DNA from: JALHMQ01 sp020248785
GTDB lineage: Bacteria > Pseudomonadota > Gammaproteobacteria > Burkholderiales > Burkholderiaceae_F
NCBI GenBank assembly: GCA_046343415.1
Contig: JBKDNL010000271.1
Location: 1-16,141 of the forward strand
DNA length: 16,141 bases
Direction: 5' to 3'
Shown here piece after piece: positions 7,599 to 16,141 of the stretch. Both the position numbers and the translations under genes were made by a program. Every line of letters begins with the position of its first letter. The first letter of the stretch is position 1. Below the pieces are notes generated by a model. The model was not told the origin of the DNA. It did no database searches and saw only the letters and a program-made list of their open reading frames with translations.

Positions 7599-8287
7599 CG
7601 AGCATCCCGATAGCGGCGCGCCAGCTCGTCTGGATCAGCGCCCAGGAAGTAGGCCAGCCGCAGGCGCCACATGAGCACGATGGTGCGCCAGGCGCCTTGT
7701 GTGTCCCAGCGCCGGCCCGAGGTGCGTACGCGTTCGCGCAGGGCCAGTGGCGGCGACAGTCGTTTGGCGCGGCGGGAAAAGTCGATGTCTTCCATCAACG
7801 CGATCGGTGCGAAGCCCTCGAGTGCGCAGAACGCGCCGCGCGTGACGAAAATGGCCTGGTCGCCGGTGCAGATGCCCGTCAGGCGCGAGCGCCAGTTCAT
7901 GGCCCACGCGACCAGGGGCAGCCAGGGCGAACGGCCCACGATCTCCACGTCAAAGCGCCCCCACTGCGCACGGCTGTTGGACAGCGCACGGAACACGGCG
8001 CGGTCCGCTTCCGCGGGCAACGCGGTGTCTGCATGCAGGAACATCAGCACATCGACGTCGGCCGCGGCCGGGTCGCGTGCACCGGCGTTCATCTGCAGGG
8101 CGCGTCCGCGCGAAGTGACGATGGCGCGATCGGCGTGCGCCGCCGCCACCGCGAGCGTGCCATCGTGACTGCCGCCGTCGACCACGATCACGCGCGCACC
8201 ACGCTCGCGCAGCGGCGCCAGGCGCGCCAGTGACTGGGCAACGGTTGCGCTCTCGTTCAGGACAGGGACGATGATGGCCAGGCGCAT
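7595..8287 (-). CDS. TIGR04283-type family 2 glycosyltransferase (rSAM/selenodomain-associated transferase 2)
   Basis: 230 residues, first gene of the four-gene operon. It is a GT-A glycosyltransferase of family 2: the N-terminal strand LAIIVPVLNES, then VVDGGSHDGT with the nucleotide-binding Asp37, then FLHADT (83-88) as the metal-binding DxD-like motif. GDQAIFV and MEDIDFSRR (the catalytic ED motif) follow in the second half. The FLHADT motif and short length fit TIGR04283, whose members pair with TIGR04282. The ATG at 8287 gives the expected family N-terminus, but the 15 bases before it on the coding strand are pyrimidine-rich (CCACCCTCCCTGCCG) with no Shine-Dalgarno, so initiation may be weak or leaderless. 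It diverges from the CheBR-fusion gene. The sugar donor and acceptor are unknown. Confidence 0.88.
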   Translation of the reverse strand: MRLAIIVPVLNESATVAQSLARLAPLRERGARVIVVDGGSHDGTLAVAAAHADRAIVTSRGRALQMNAGARDPAAADVDVLMFLHADTALPAEADRAVFRALSNSRAQWGRFDVEIVGRSPWLPLVAWAMNWRSRLTGICTGDQAIFVTRGAFCALEGFAPIALMEDIDFSRRAKRLSPPLALRERVRTSGRRWDTQGAWRTIVLMWRLRLAYFLGADPDELARRYRDAR

Positions 8288-8447
8288 CGGCAGGGAGGGT
8301 GGTCAGCCGGCTCGGCCGGCGGCGCATTGGACCATACGGTGCGTGCGGACTATGCCGCTTTCCGTCGTAAACTCATGGCATCAGCCCGACACGACGCAAA
8401 GGCTCGGATCGATGACGATCGTGCGGCGCGCTGCATCGGAGGGATGC
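8288..8447. promoter_or_regulatory. 160-bp divergent region between the glycosyltransferase operon and the CheBR fusion
   Basis: Both transcription units start here, so both promoters should lie in or near it. I found no convincing sigma-70 pair in either direction. A GCCGGC-TCG-GCCGGC inverted repeat (8306-8320) sits just upstream of the glycosyltransferase start and would fold in that leader. No gene is apparent. Confidence 0.5.
8438..8443 (+). promoter_or_regulatory. Ribosome-binding site that sets the CheBR-fusion start
   Basis: GGAGGG lies 4 bases before the ATG at 8448. The earlier in-frame starts (8271, 8352 and 8412) have no comparable purine-rich site, so 8448 is preferred. Confidence 0.65.
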
Positions 8448-11450
<3,003 letters not shown>

Positions 11451-11478
11451 ACACAAGAACGAGGAGGGTAGGACGACC

Positions 11479-12480
11479 GTGAACGATCGAATCAATCCGG
11501 ACGGAGCGATGCCTGGTGGCGACGCCGGGGCGGGCGAGGCCCGCGATCAGATGCGGCTGCGCGCGATGGCCGCGCTACGCCGCGGTGAGTTCGATCTGGC
11601 CGAGCAGGCGATCTCTCGCGGTGATGCCACGCTCGCCGAGTTGGTGGAGAACCTGCGCATCTACCAGATGGAACTGCAAATGCAGGCCGACGAACTGTTG
11701 CGCAGCCAGGCTCAGACGCAGCAGGCGCTCGACCGCTTCTCCGCGCTGTTCTCCAATCTGCCCGTGCCGGCGCTGCTGGTGGACGCCAACGGCGTGGTGC
11801 TGGAGGCCAATCGACATGCCGAGGAGGGCTTCGGCATCACCAGCGCGATGATGCGCGGGTATCTGTTCCATCGCCTGATCGACGCCGATGACTACCAGGC
11901 CGAGGTACGCGGGGCTCTGCTCGATGCGCGCGCTACGGGGCATGCCGACGTCGCGGCCGTGCGTTTTCGCGCCGCGCGGGGCCAGCAGATGGTGGGCGAC
12001 CTGCACATCGAGTCGCTGGCCGATCCGGTCGGAGGCGCGCAGCAGTATGCCTGCGTGATGATCGACCGCACTGAGCAACTGGCGGATCTTGAGCAGTTGC
12101 AGAGTTCCCTGGCGCGCCTGCGTGCGCGCGAGCACGAAAACCAGCAACTGGCCGACGCGATGCTGCGTCATCAGCAAGCCGTGCTGATGCTCGATGCCGC
12201 CGGCCGCATCACCTGGGCCAGCGAGGACGTCCTCGAACTGACCGGCTACGCGCCAGCCGAGTTGAGTGGGCATCCGGTACTCGAGCTTCTCTGCAGAGAC
12301 GACAGCGTGATGGCCGATTGCAGCAAGCGCATCGCCGAAGGCACCAGCGGGCGCCATGCGGCAGCCCACCTGCGTCGCAAGGATGGCGGCTCGATCGCCG
12401 TGTCGCTCGATCTGCTGAGCGTCCCCGGGGCGGCACCGCGCTTCATCGTGCTGTTGGCTCAGCAGGCGGTCGGTTGCTGA
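11479..12480 (+). CDS. Two-PAS-domain protein without recognisable output domain
   Basis: 333 residues, GTG start at 11479 preceded by a purine-rich GGAGGG (11463-11468) and AGGA (11470-11473). An N-terminal helical region (about 20-85, including LRIYQMELQMQADELLRSQ) resembles the linker that precedes PAS domains in many sensor kinases. PAS 1 spans about 85-200 (PVPALLVDANGVVLEANRHA; YACVMIDRTEQ as its closing strand). A second helix connects to PAS 2 at about 230-328 (VLMLDAAGRITWASEDVLEL; LRRKDGGSIAV). There is no histidine kinase, GGDEF, EAL or helix-turn-helix after it; the protein stops at VGC. It is only 28 bases downstream of the CheBR fusion and is almost certainly co-transcribed, so it may be a sensory partner or substrate for that protein. 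The ligand is unknown. Confidence 0.88.
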   Translation: MNDRINPDGAMPGGDAGAGEARDQMRLRAMAALRRGEFDLAEQAISRGDATLAELVENLRIYQMELQMQADELLRSQAQTQQALDRFSALFSNLPVPALLVDANGVVLEANRHAEEGFGITSAMMRGYLFHRLIDADDYQAEVRGALLDARATGHADVAAVRFRAARGQQMVGDLHIESLADPVGGAQQYACVMIDRTEQLADLEQLQSSLARLRAREHENQQLADAMLRHQQAVLMLDAAGRITWASEDVLELTGYAPAELSGHPVLELLCRDDSVMADCSKRIAEGTSGRHAAAHLRRKDGGSIAVSLDLLSVPGAAPRFIVLLAQQAVGC

Positions 12481-12616
12481 GGCTCACGGCCGGCACAGCC
12501 GACGCGCGCCGGAGGGTAGCAAGTCAACATCGCATCTGACGGTGCGACGCGTCGGTCCCCGCTGGGATCGGGCGGCCAAGTTGTCGATTGCGCGCCGGTC
12601 GCGCGTCGGCGTGTTT

Positions 12617-12641
12617 CGTCGGTCTCACGACGGTACGTTTT
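12617..12641 (+). terminator. Weak hairpin with T run (possible terminator of the CheBR-PAS unit)
   Basis: A CGTCG/CGACG stem (12617-12621 and 12628-12632) with a 6-base loop is followed by GGTACG and then TTTT (12638-12641). It lies about 140 bp after the PAS gene's stop. The stem is short, so it is only a candidate. Confidence 0.25.
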
Positions 12642-12713
12642 CGCACGGTGCCGATGCCCCGGCCCCGGGGAAGGCGCGATTGCACGGCGCGACCCGTCGC
12701 GGAACGCACGGAC

Positions 12714-12741
12714 TTGATTTCCACGCTCGACCAAGCACAAT
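12714..12741 (+). promoter_or_regulatory. hemH: Candidate sigma-70 promoter for hemH
   Basis: TTGATT (12714-12719), a 16-base spacer and CACAAT (12736-12741); each box matches the consensus at 4 of 6 positions. Transcription would begin near 12748, about 37 bases before the hemH ATG. This is by-eye pattern matching only. Confidence 0.3.
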
Positions 12742-12784
12742 CGCGCCCTTTGTCGTGGGCCCTCCGTGCCGAGCTGCGCTTCGC

Positions 12785-13897
12785 ATGCCGTTCCTTTCCG
12801 AATCGTCCTTCACGCATGACACGCCGCGCCGCACTGCGGTGCTGCTTGTCAACCTCGGCACGCCGGATGCGCCGGAGGCGGGCCCGGTGCGCCGCTACCT
12901 GAAGCAGTTTCTTTCCGACCCGCGCGTGGTCGAGATTCCGCGGCTCATCTGGTGGCCGATTTTGAACGGCATCATCCTGACGGTCCGACCGCGCAAGTCG
13001 GCGGCCAAGTACGCAACGATCTGGAGCCCGGCGGGCTCGCCGCTGAAGGTGTACTCCGAGCGGCAAACCGCCTTGCTGCGGGGCTACCTGGGCGAGCGCG
13101 GCATGGATATCGACGTGCTGCTGGCGATGCGCTATGGCGAGCCATCGATCGACGCAGCCCTGGCTGAATTGCGCGCGCGCCATGCCGAGCGGCTGCTGAT
13201 CGTGCCGATGTACCCGCAGTACTCGGCCACCACGACGGCCACCGTATTCGACGCCGTCCACGTCGTGCTTGCGCAAACGCGCAACGTGCCGGAGGTTCGC
13301 TGGGTCAAGCACTTCCATGATCATCCGGCCTACATTGAGGCGCTGCGCCAGTCCGTTCTCGCGTACTGGAAGAAGCATGGTCGAGCGCAGGACGCGGGCG
13401 GCAAACTGGTGATGAGCTTTCACGGTGTGCCGCGCCGCACGCTGGACCTGGGCGATCCCTATCACTGCGAATGCCATAAGACCGCCCGCCTGCTTGCCAC
13501 CTCGCTTGGCCTGTCCAAGGACGAGTACATGGTGAGCTTCCAGTCGCGCTTCGGGCGCGCCGAGTGGCTGCAGCCCTACACCGCGCCGCTCCTGGAGCAG
13601 CTTGGCCGCGCCGGGACCAAGCGGGTGGACGTGATCTGCCCGGGCTTCGTCGCCGATTGCCTCGAGACGCTTGAGGAGATCGCGCAGGAGGGCAAGGAAG
13701 AATTCCAGGGCACGGGCGGCGGCGAGTATCACTACATCCCGTGCCTGAACGACACACCGGCCTTCATCCATGCGCTGGCCGACGTGGTGCAGCAGCACAC
13801 GCAGGGTTGGCCCGTTTCGCGCGCCGAAACGGCGCGGGTGGAACCACTGCTCCGGGAGCAAGTGGCTGCTGCGCAGTCGCTCGGCGCCGCGCGCTGA
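12785..13897 (+). CDS. hemH: Ferrochelatase (protoheme ferro-lyase)
   Basis: 370 residues, the usual length for proteobacterial HemH. It inserts Fe2+ into protoporphyrin IX, the last step of protoheme synthesis, at the inner face of the cytoplasmic membrane. Conserved blocks run in order: VLLVNLGTPDAPE near residue 20, FLSDPRVVEIPRLIW near 40, AMRYGEPSI near 115, PMYPQYSATTTATVFD near 140, SFHGVPRRTLDLGDPYHCEC with the metal-site His213, FQSRFGRAEWLQPYT near 250, and CPGFVADCLETLEEI with the catalytic Glu294. All key residues are intact. I chose the ATG at 12785 because homologous sequence begins about 15 residues later and the upstream extension is not HemH-like; it lacks a strong Shine-Dalgarno. 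The last codons fold into a hairpin that includes the stop. The sequence is very close to Burkholderiales HemH as I remember it. Confidence 0.97.
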   Translation: MPFLSESSFTHDTPRRTAVLLVNLGTPDAPEAGPVRRYLKQFLSDPRVVEIPRLIWWPILNGIILTVRPRKSAAKYATIWSPAGSPLKVYSERQTALLRGYLGERGMDIDVLLAMRYGEPSIDAALAELRARHAERLLIVPMYPQYSATTTATVFDAVHVVLAQTRNVPEVRWVKHFHDHPAYIEALRQSVLAYWKKHGRAQDAGGKLVMSFHGVPRRTLDLGDPYHCECHKTARLLATSLGLSKDEYMVSFQSRFGRAEWLQPYTAPLLEQLGRAGTKRVDVICPGFVADCLETLEEIAQEGKEEFQGTGGGEYHYIPCLNDTPAFIHALADVVQQHTQGWPVSRAETARVEPLLREQVAAAQSLGAAR

Positions 13898-13911
13898 ACG
13901 CGCGCTGCGCC
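13883..13911 (+). terminator. Hairpin spanning the hemH stop codon
   Basis: GGCGCC-GCGCGC, a five-base loop TGAAC that contains the TGA stop (13895-13897), then GCGCGC-T-GCGCC. The stem is 11 bp with one C/T mismatch. It sits in the 51-bp gap side of two converging genes (hemH and the glycine-zipper gene). No U run follows on either strand, so it is a transcript-end structure rather than a textbook intrinsic terminator. Confidence 0.45.
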
Positions 13912-13948
13912 GTTCCGATCAATCGGGTTTGCGACAGCTCAACGATGC

Positions 13949-14743
13949 TCAGGCACCTCCTGCGATCGGCGCCTCAGTGACCGGCGCCGCGCGCGAGGCG
14001 ATCGTGCTGCCGTCGCTGCCGCGCAACTGGCCGCCCTGCACGCGCACGCGCTCGCCCGCCTGCGTCAGGGGCGCCGCGTCCCGGCGCACGGTCTGCAGGC
14101 TGCCGTCGTCCATCCGCACGTCGACGAGGTAGTACGCCGACGTCCGCGCGTGCTTTTCGACCTGATGGCCGGCCACCGCCCCACCCACCGCGCCGAGCAC
14201 GCGCGCAACCTGCCGTCCTGAGCCGTCGCCCACCTGGTTGCCGATCACGCCGCCGAGCACGGCGCCGGCCACCGCACCGAGTCCGCTGCCACGCCCAGGC
14301 TCTTTGATCTCTCGCACCGCGACCACGGTGCCGCACTCCATGCACACTGGCGCGGGTGCAATGACCGGGGGCGCAACGCTGCGCGGCACAGGCATGGCCT
14401 CCACAACGGGGGGCGTGACGATCGGTGCCCGCGCTACCGGGGCCGGCGTTTCGCTGACCGGGACTGCCCTGGGCTTGGGCGTGGGCTTGGCGACGGGTCG
14501 TTCCGCCCGGGCGATCGGCGCGGGCGCGGGTCCGGCCGCCACCGCGGCGGCGGGCGCCGGCGCCACGATGGCGGCGGGCGTGGCGGTCAAGGCCATCGCG
14601 GAGGCCGCCGGGTCGCTGTGGCGGGCGTTGACCCGGCTATTGAGGATGGCCAGCGTGTCGACCCCGCTGAGGGCGATCACGGATATCGCTGCCGCGGCGA
14701 TCAGCGGATGCAGGCGCTGGGCTTTCGGGGTGAGGCTGTCCAT
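13949..14743 (-). CDS. Glycine-zipper 2TM-domain membrane protein
   Basis: 264 residues. A hydrophobic segment (about 13-34, LIAAAAISVIALSGVDTLAI) anchors the N-terminus. A long Ala/Pro/Val-rich region (about 45-130) follows, probably an extended periplasmic linker. A CMECG pair of cysteines (134-138) precedes the glycine-zipper domain (PF05433, about 150-192: GLGAVAGAVLGGVIGNQVGD and LGAVGGAVAGHQVEKH), where Gly recurs every four residues. The C-terminal part (about 195-245) is a small beta domain of the type seen in SlyB/PcpY-like envelope proteins. The ATG at 14743 has a good ribosome-binding site, AGGAG at 14753-14749, five bases away. Proteins of this kind sit in the cell envelope and are often stress-related, but the exact role is unknown. 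It converges on hemH and follows the hydrolase gene after 151 bp. Confidence 0.85.
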   Translation of the reverse strand: MDSLTPKAQRLHPLIAAAAISVIALSGVDTLAILNSRVNARHSDPAASAMALTATPAAIVAPAPAAAVAAGPAPAPIARAERPVAKPTPKPRAVPVSETPAPVARAPIVTPPVVEAMPVPRSVAPPVIAPAPVCMECGTVVAVREIKEPGRGSGLGAVAGAVLGGVIGNQVGDGSGRQVARVLGAVGGAVAGHQVEKHARTSAYYLVDVRMDDGSLQTVRRDAAPLTQAGERVRVQGGQLRGSDGSTIASRAAPVTEAPIAGGA

Positions 14744-14827
14744 ACAGGCTCCTGTTGCTGGGCTCGGGTCGCCGTTTTGATCGCTGTCCGGTGGCGGCTC
14801 GCGATACAGACCAGAACGACTTCACCG

Positions 14828-14860
14828 CGCCGGTGGACGACACTGCCATCGTCACCGGCG
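14828..14860 (-). repeat. Strong hairpin between the hydrolase and glycine-zipper genes
   Basis: CGCCGGTG-G-ACGA, an 8-base loop, then TCGT-CACCGGCG: 12 paired bases with a single-base bulge. It lies 35 bp past the hydrolase stop in the direction of transcription. No U run follows. It may end the hydrolase transcript or form a structured leader for the glycine-zipper gene. Confidence 0.5.
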
Positions 14861-14876
14861 TAACAAGCTGTGTCAC
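14860..14876. promoter_or_regulatory. Imperfect dyad GTnACA-N5-TGTnAC (possible operator)
   Basis: GTAACA-AGCTG-TGTCAC is an inverted repeat with one mismatched pair, touching the strong hairpin and about 117 bp upstream of the glycine-zipper start. It could be a regulator half-site pair or a small RNA hairpin (6 bp with one G-U pair). No regulator can be named. Confidence 0.25.
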
Positions 14877-14894
14877 GGCCCGAGGTATTGCGAC

Positions 14895-15947
14895 TTACTT
14901 GAGCACGACTTCACCTGCTCGGCCCACGTAACTGCCCGCCTGTTGCAGCAGCCAGCGACGCGCGTCGGCGTCGTCCAGCAGGTAAGCGCGCCAGAACGCG
15001 AGCGTGGTGGCGCGCACGATGCGTCCGTGCAGCGCGTCCAGCGCGGGGCCGGGGTTGGTGTTCCACGCAGCGCCCGACCGGCGCGGGCCGCCGCCGAACA
15101 TCATGTGATCCGCATCGGTGAGCCAGATCAGCACCTTGTCTCCGGGCGGCAATGCATCGAAGACGGCACGACGCTGCGCGGGCGGCACCCCCAGGCCCAT
15201 GCCGACTTCGCCATCCGCGCTGCCAGTGAGCGCCAGAAGCGGCCTCGTGACGTGCGCAAAGCGCGTTGCTGTGGCATCACGCCCCGATGGTGAGAACGCG
15301 ACGAACGCGCGCGGTCGCGGGTCCGTCAGTGCCGGGCCGCGGCGCCCATAAGACTGCCCGGCGATGGCCTGTGTGGTGGCTGCGCCGAACGAGTGGCCGC
15401 TCAAGCCGATGCGCTGCAGGTCCAGACGTTGCACCCAGGCGTCATCGGGGCTGACGGCGACAGCGGCGACGCGGCGCCGTTCGAGCTCGTCGAGCACGAA
15501 CTTGACGTCGGCCGCGCGCGCCATCAACTGCTCGGCACTGGCCGCCTCGCGCAGTGCTTGGGCTGGTCGCCTGGCGTCCTTCCACGCGCTTTCATCGCTG
15601 CCCGGATGTTGCAGGTGAAGCACCGCAAAGCCGTGGCTTGCCCAGTGCTCGGACCAAAACTGCCCGGCATCCACCGAGCCGCCGAGGCCATGCGAAAAGA
15701 GAATCACCGGCACGGGTCCGTCGCCGGCCGGCATGCGCACGCGCAGCGGCAGGGTCCGTTGTCGGCTCAGATCGGTCCAGCGCAGGTCCCGCACTGCCGC
15801 CGTCACCGATCCGGCTTGCTCATAAGGCACCGGTGGCGCGGCCGCCAAGGCAGGGCCCGCGGCCGCGAAGGCAAGCATGAGCGCGGCTGCCGCCCACGTG
15901 CCGCAGGCATAGCGCAACGCGGATCCAAATGTGCGGTAACTCAGCAT
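14895..15947 (-). CDS. Exported alpha/beta hydrolase
   Basis: 350 residues with a signal peptide (basic start, hydrophobic core AAAALMLAFAAAGPALA, cut near residue 35). The fold is alpha/beta hydrolase of the dienelactone hydrolase/PAF-acetylhydrolase-like type. PVPVILFSHGLGG supplies the oxyanion region. The nucleophile elbow is SGHSFG with Ser186. GSADGE gives a likely acid at Asp245, and DADHMMF gives His281, so the triad appears complete. FWSEHWASHGFAVLHLQHPG is typical of the predicted dienelactone hydrolase group (COG4188). The substrate is unknown; an ester or related secreted compound is likely. The ATG at 15947 has AGAGG six bases upstream. An IS630-type element ends within about 60 bp upstream, so its native promoter may have been lost or replaced. 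Confidence 0.85.
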   Translation of the reverse strand: MLSYRTFGSALRYACGTWAAAALMLAFAAAGPALAAAPPVPYEQAGSVTAAVRDLRWTDLSRQRTLPLRVRMPAGDGPVPVILFSHGLGGSVDAGQFWSEHWASHGFAVLHLQHPGSDESAWKDARRPAQALREAASAEQLMARAADVKFVLDELERRRVAAVAVSPDDAWVQRLDLQRIGLSGHSFGAATTQAIAGQSYGRRGPALTDPRPRAFVAFSPSGRDATATRFAHVTRPLLALTGSADGEVGMGLGVPPAQRRAVFDALPPGDKVLIWLTDADHMMFGGGPRRSGAAWNTNPGPALDALHGRIVRATTLAFWRAYLLDDADARRWLLQQAGSYVGRAGEVVLK

Positions 15948-16004
15948 GGCGGCCTCTGGCGTTGAGTTGACTGCAACACAGGCTAGTGCAGTGTTTCGAT
16001 CTGT
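15948..16004. mobile_element. Non-coding end of an IS630-family element and junction with the hydrolase leader
   Basis: 57 bp between the hydrolase start and the transposase stop. The element's terminal inverted repeat must lie here. IS630 elements insert at TA, and a TA at 15984-15985 followed by GTGCAGTGTTTC is a plausible boundary, but the other end is outside the window and cannot be compared. A GTTTC/GAAAC inverted pair (15993-15997 and 16008-16012) brackets the transposase stop. Confidence 0.4.
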
Positions 16005-16141
16005 TTAGAAACTTAAGCGCACCTTGGCGCGAATGACCTTCTGCAGGATATCGGCGGCACTCTTGGTCCAGATGAACGGCTTGGGCTTGGTGTTGTGATG
16101 GGCAACGTATTCATCAATGGCGGCGACCAGATCGGGCGCGC
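16005..16141 (-). CDS. IS630 family transposase, C-terminal end, cut by window edge
   Basis: The minus-strand frame entering from the right edge encodes about 44 residues ending at TAA (16007-16005). It reads DLVAAIDEYVAHHN, then TKPKPFIWTKSAADILQKV and IRARVRL-type basic residues (here IRAKVRLSF). The pattern 'I..Y...HN...KPF.WT..A..IL.K' is the usual C-terminus of IS630 (Tc1/mariner-related, DDE) transposases. The catalytic residues lie upstream, outside the window, so whether the copy is intact cannot be judged. The gene points toward the hydrolase, so read-through transcription could reach it. Confidence 0.85.
   Translation of the reverse strand, partial: APDLVAAIDEYVAHHNTKPKPFIWTKSAADILQKVIRAKVRLSF

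Larger units (their letters stand above)
12481..12784. other. 304-bp gap upstream of hemH
   Basis: The ferrochelatase frame stays open back to 12542, but that extension is Arg/Gly/Ala-rich and does not resemble HemH, so I treat it as non-coding. The gap holds a 10-bp palindrome CGACGCGTCG (12545-12554), a weak hairpin followed by TTTT (12617-12641), a GC hairpin at 12657-12670 and a candidate promoter (12714-12741). Confidence 0.6.

Noticed and set aside
6981..8287. SenA/SenB selenoneine-type cluster
   Set aside because: The two transferases match the small GT-A TIGR04282/04283 pattern rather than the larger SenB type, and no SenA-like or SelD-like gene is present.
8271..8447. N-terminal extension of the CheBR fusion to 8271
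   Set aside because: It would overlap the divergent glycosyltransferase start, and it ignores the strong GGAGGG before 8448.
12542..12784. N-terminal extension of hemH to a GTG at 12542
   Set aside because: The 81 extra residues are Arg/Gly-rich, unlike any HemH N-terminus, and would cover the only promoter candidate.
12524..13861. A 445-codon minus-strand frame opposite hemH
   Set aside because: It is antisense to an unambiguous ferrochelatase; the composition is Arg/Gln/His-rich and no domain is seen.
14238..14780. A Gly/Ala/Thr-rich plus-strand frame opposite the glycine-zipper gene
   Set aside because: It mirrors the low-complexity Ala/Pro segment of the true minus-strand gene, which has a good ribosome-binding site and a recognised domain.

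Overview
This window looks like chromosomal DNA from a GC-rich betaproteobacterium, most likely of the order Burkholderiales. The ferrochelatase closely matches my memory of Burkholderia-type HemH. The glycine-zipper protein and the paired TIGR04282/TIGR04283 glycosyltransferases also fit. No database search was possible, so genus-level placement is not claimed. I saw no tRNA, rRNA, CRISPR array or prophage. The only mobile DNA is the end of an IS630-type transposase at the right edge.

Layout. (1) Positions 1-4744, all on the minus strand and read right to left: a LysR-type regulator, a MarC-family membrane protein, a patatin/beta-barrel protein of the PlpD type, and an AI-2E-type permease cut by the left edge. 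The last three are tightly packed and look like one envelope-related transcription unit. (2) Positions 4745-5101: a non-coding gap with an 11-base G run. (3) Positions 5102-8287, minus strand: four genes that each overlap the next. In transcription order they are a TIGR04283-type glycosyltransferase, a TIGR04282-type nucleotidyl/glycosyltransferase, a secreted DUF3047 protein, and a flavoprotein of the type found fused to the N-terminus of SelD. This is the best candidate here for a poorly described pathway (selenium- or arsenic-linked small-molecule chemistry by family association). (4) Positions 8448-12480, plus strand: a 1000-residue CheB-CheR-coiled coil-PAS-PAS fusion followed by a PAS-only protein; together they look like an atypical sensory module without receiver or kinase domains. 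(5) Positions 12785-13897, plus strand: hemH, with a weak promoter candidate. It ends in a hairpin that has the stop codon in its loop. (6) Positions 13949-15947, minus strand: an exported alpha/beta hydrolase, then, beyond a strong hairpin, a glycine-zipper membrane protein. (7) Positions 15948-16141: the end of an IS630-family element lying just upstream of the hydrolase.

Connections. The clearest functional units are the overlapping four-gene operon and the CheBR/PAS pair. These are transcribed divergently from a 160-bp shared region. The envelope genes at the left (MarC, patatin autotransporter, permease) probably share a transcript that may begin at or before the LysR gene. HemH, the hydrolase and the glycine-zipper gene appear to be independent units.
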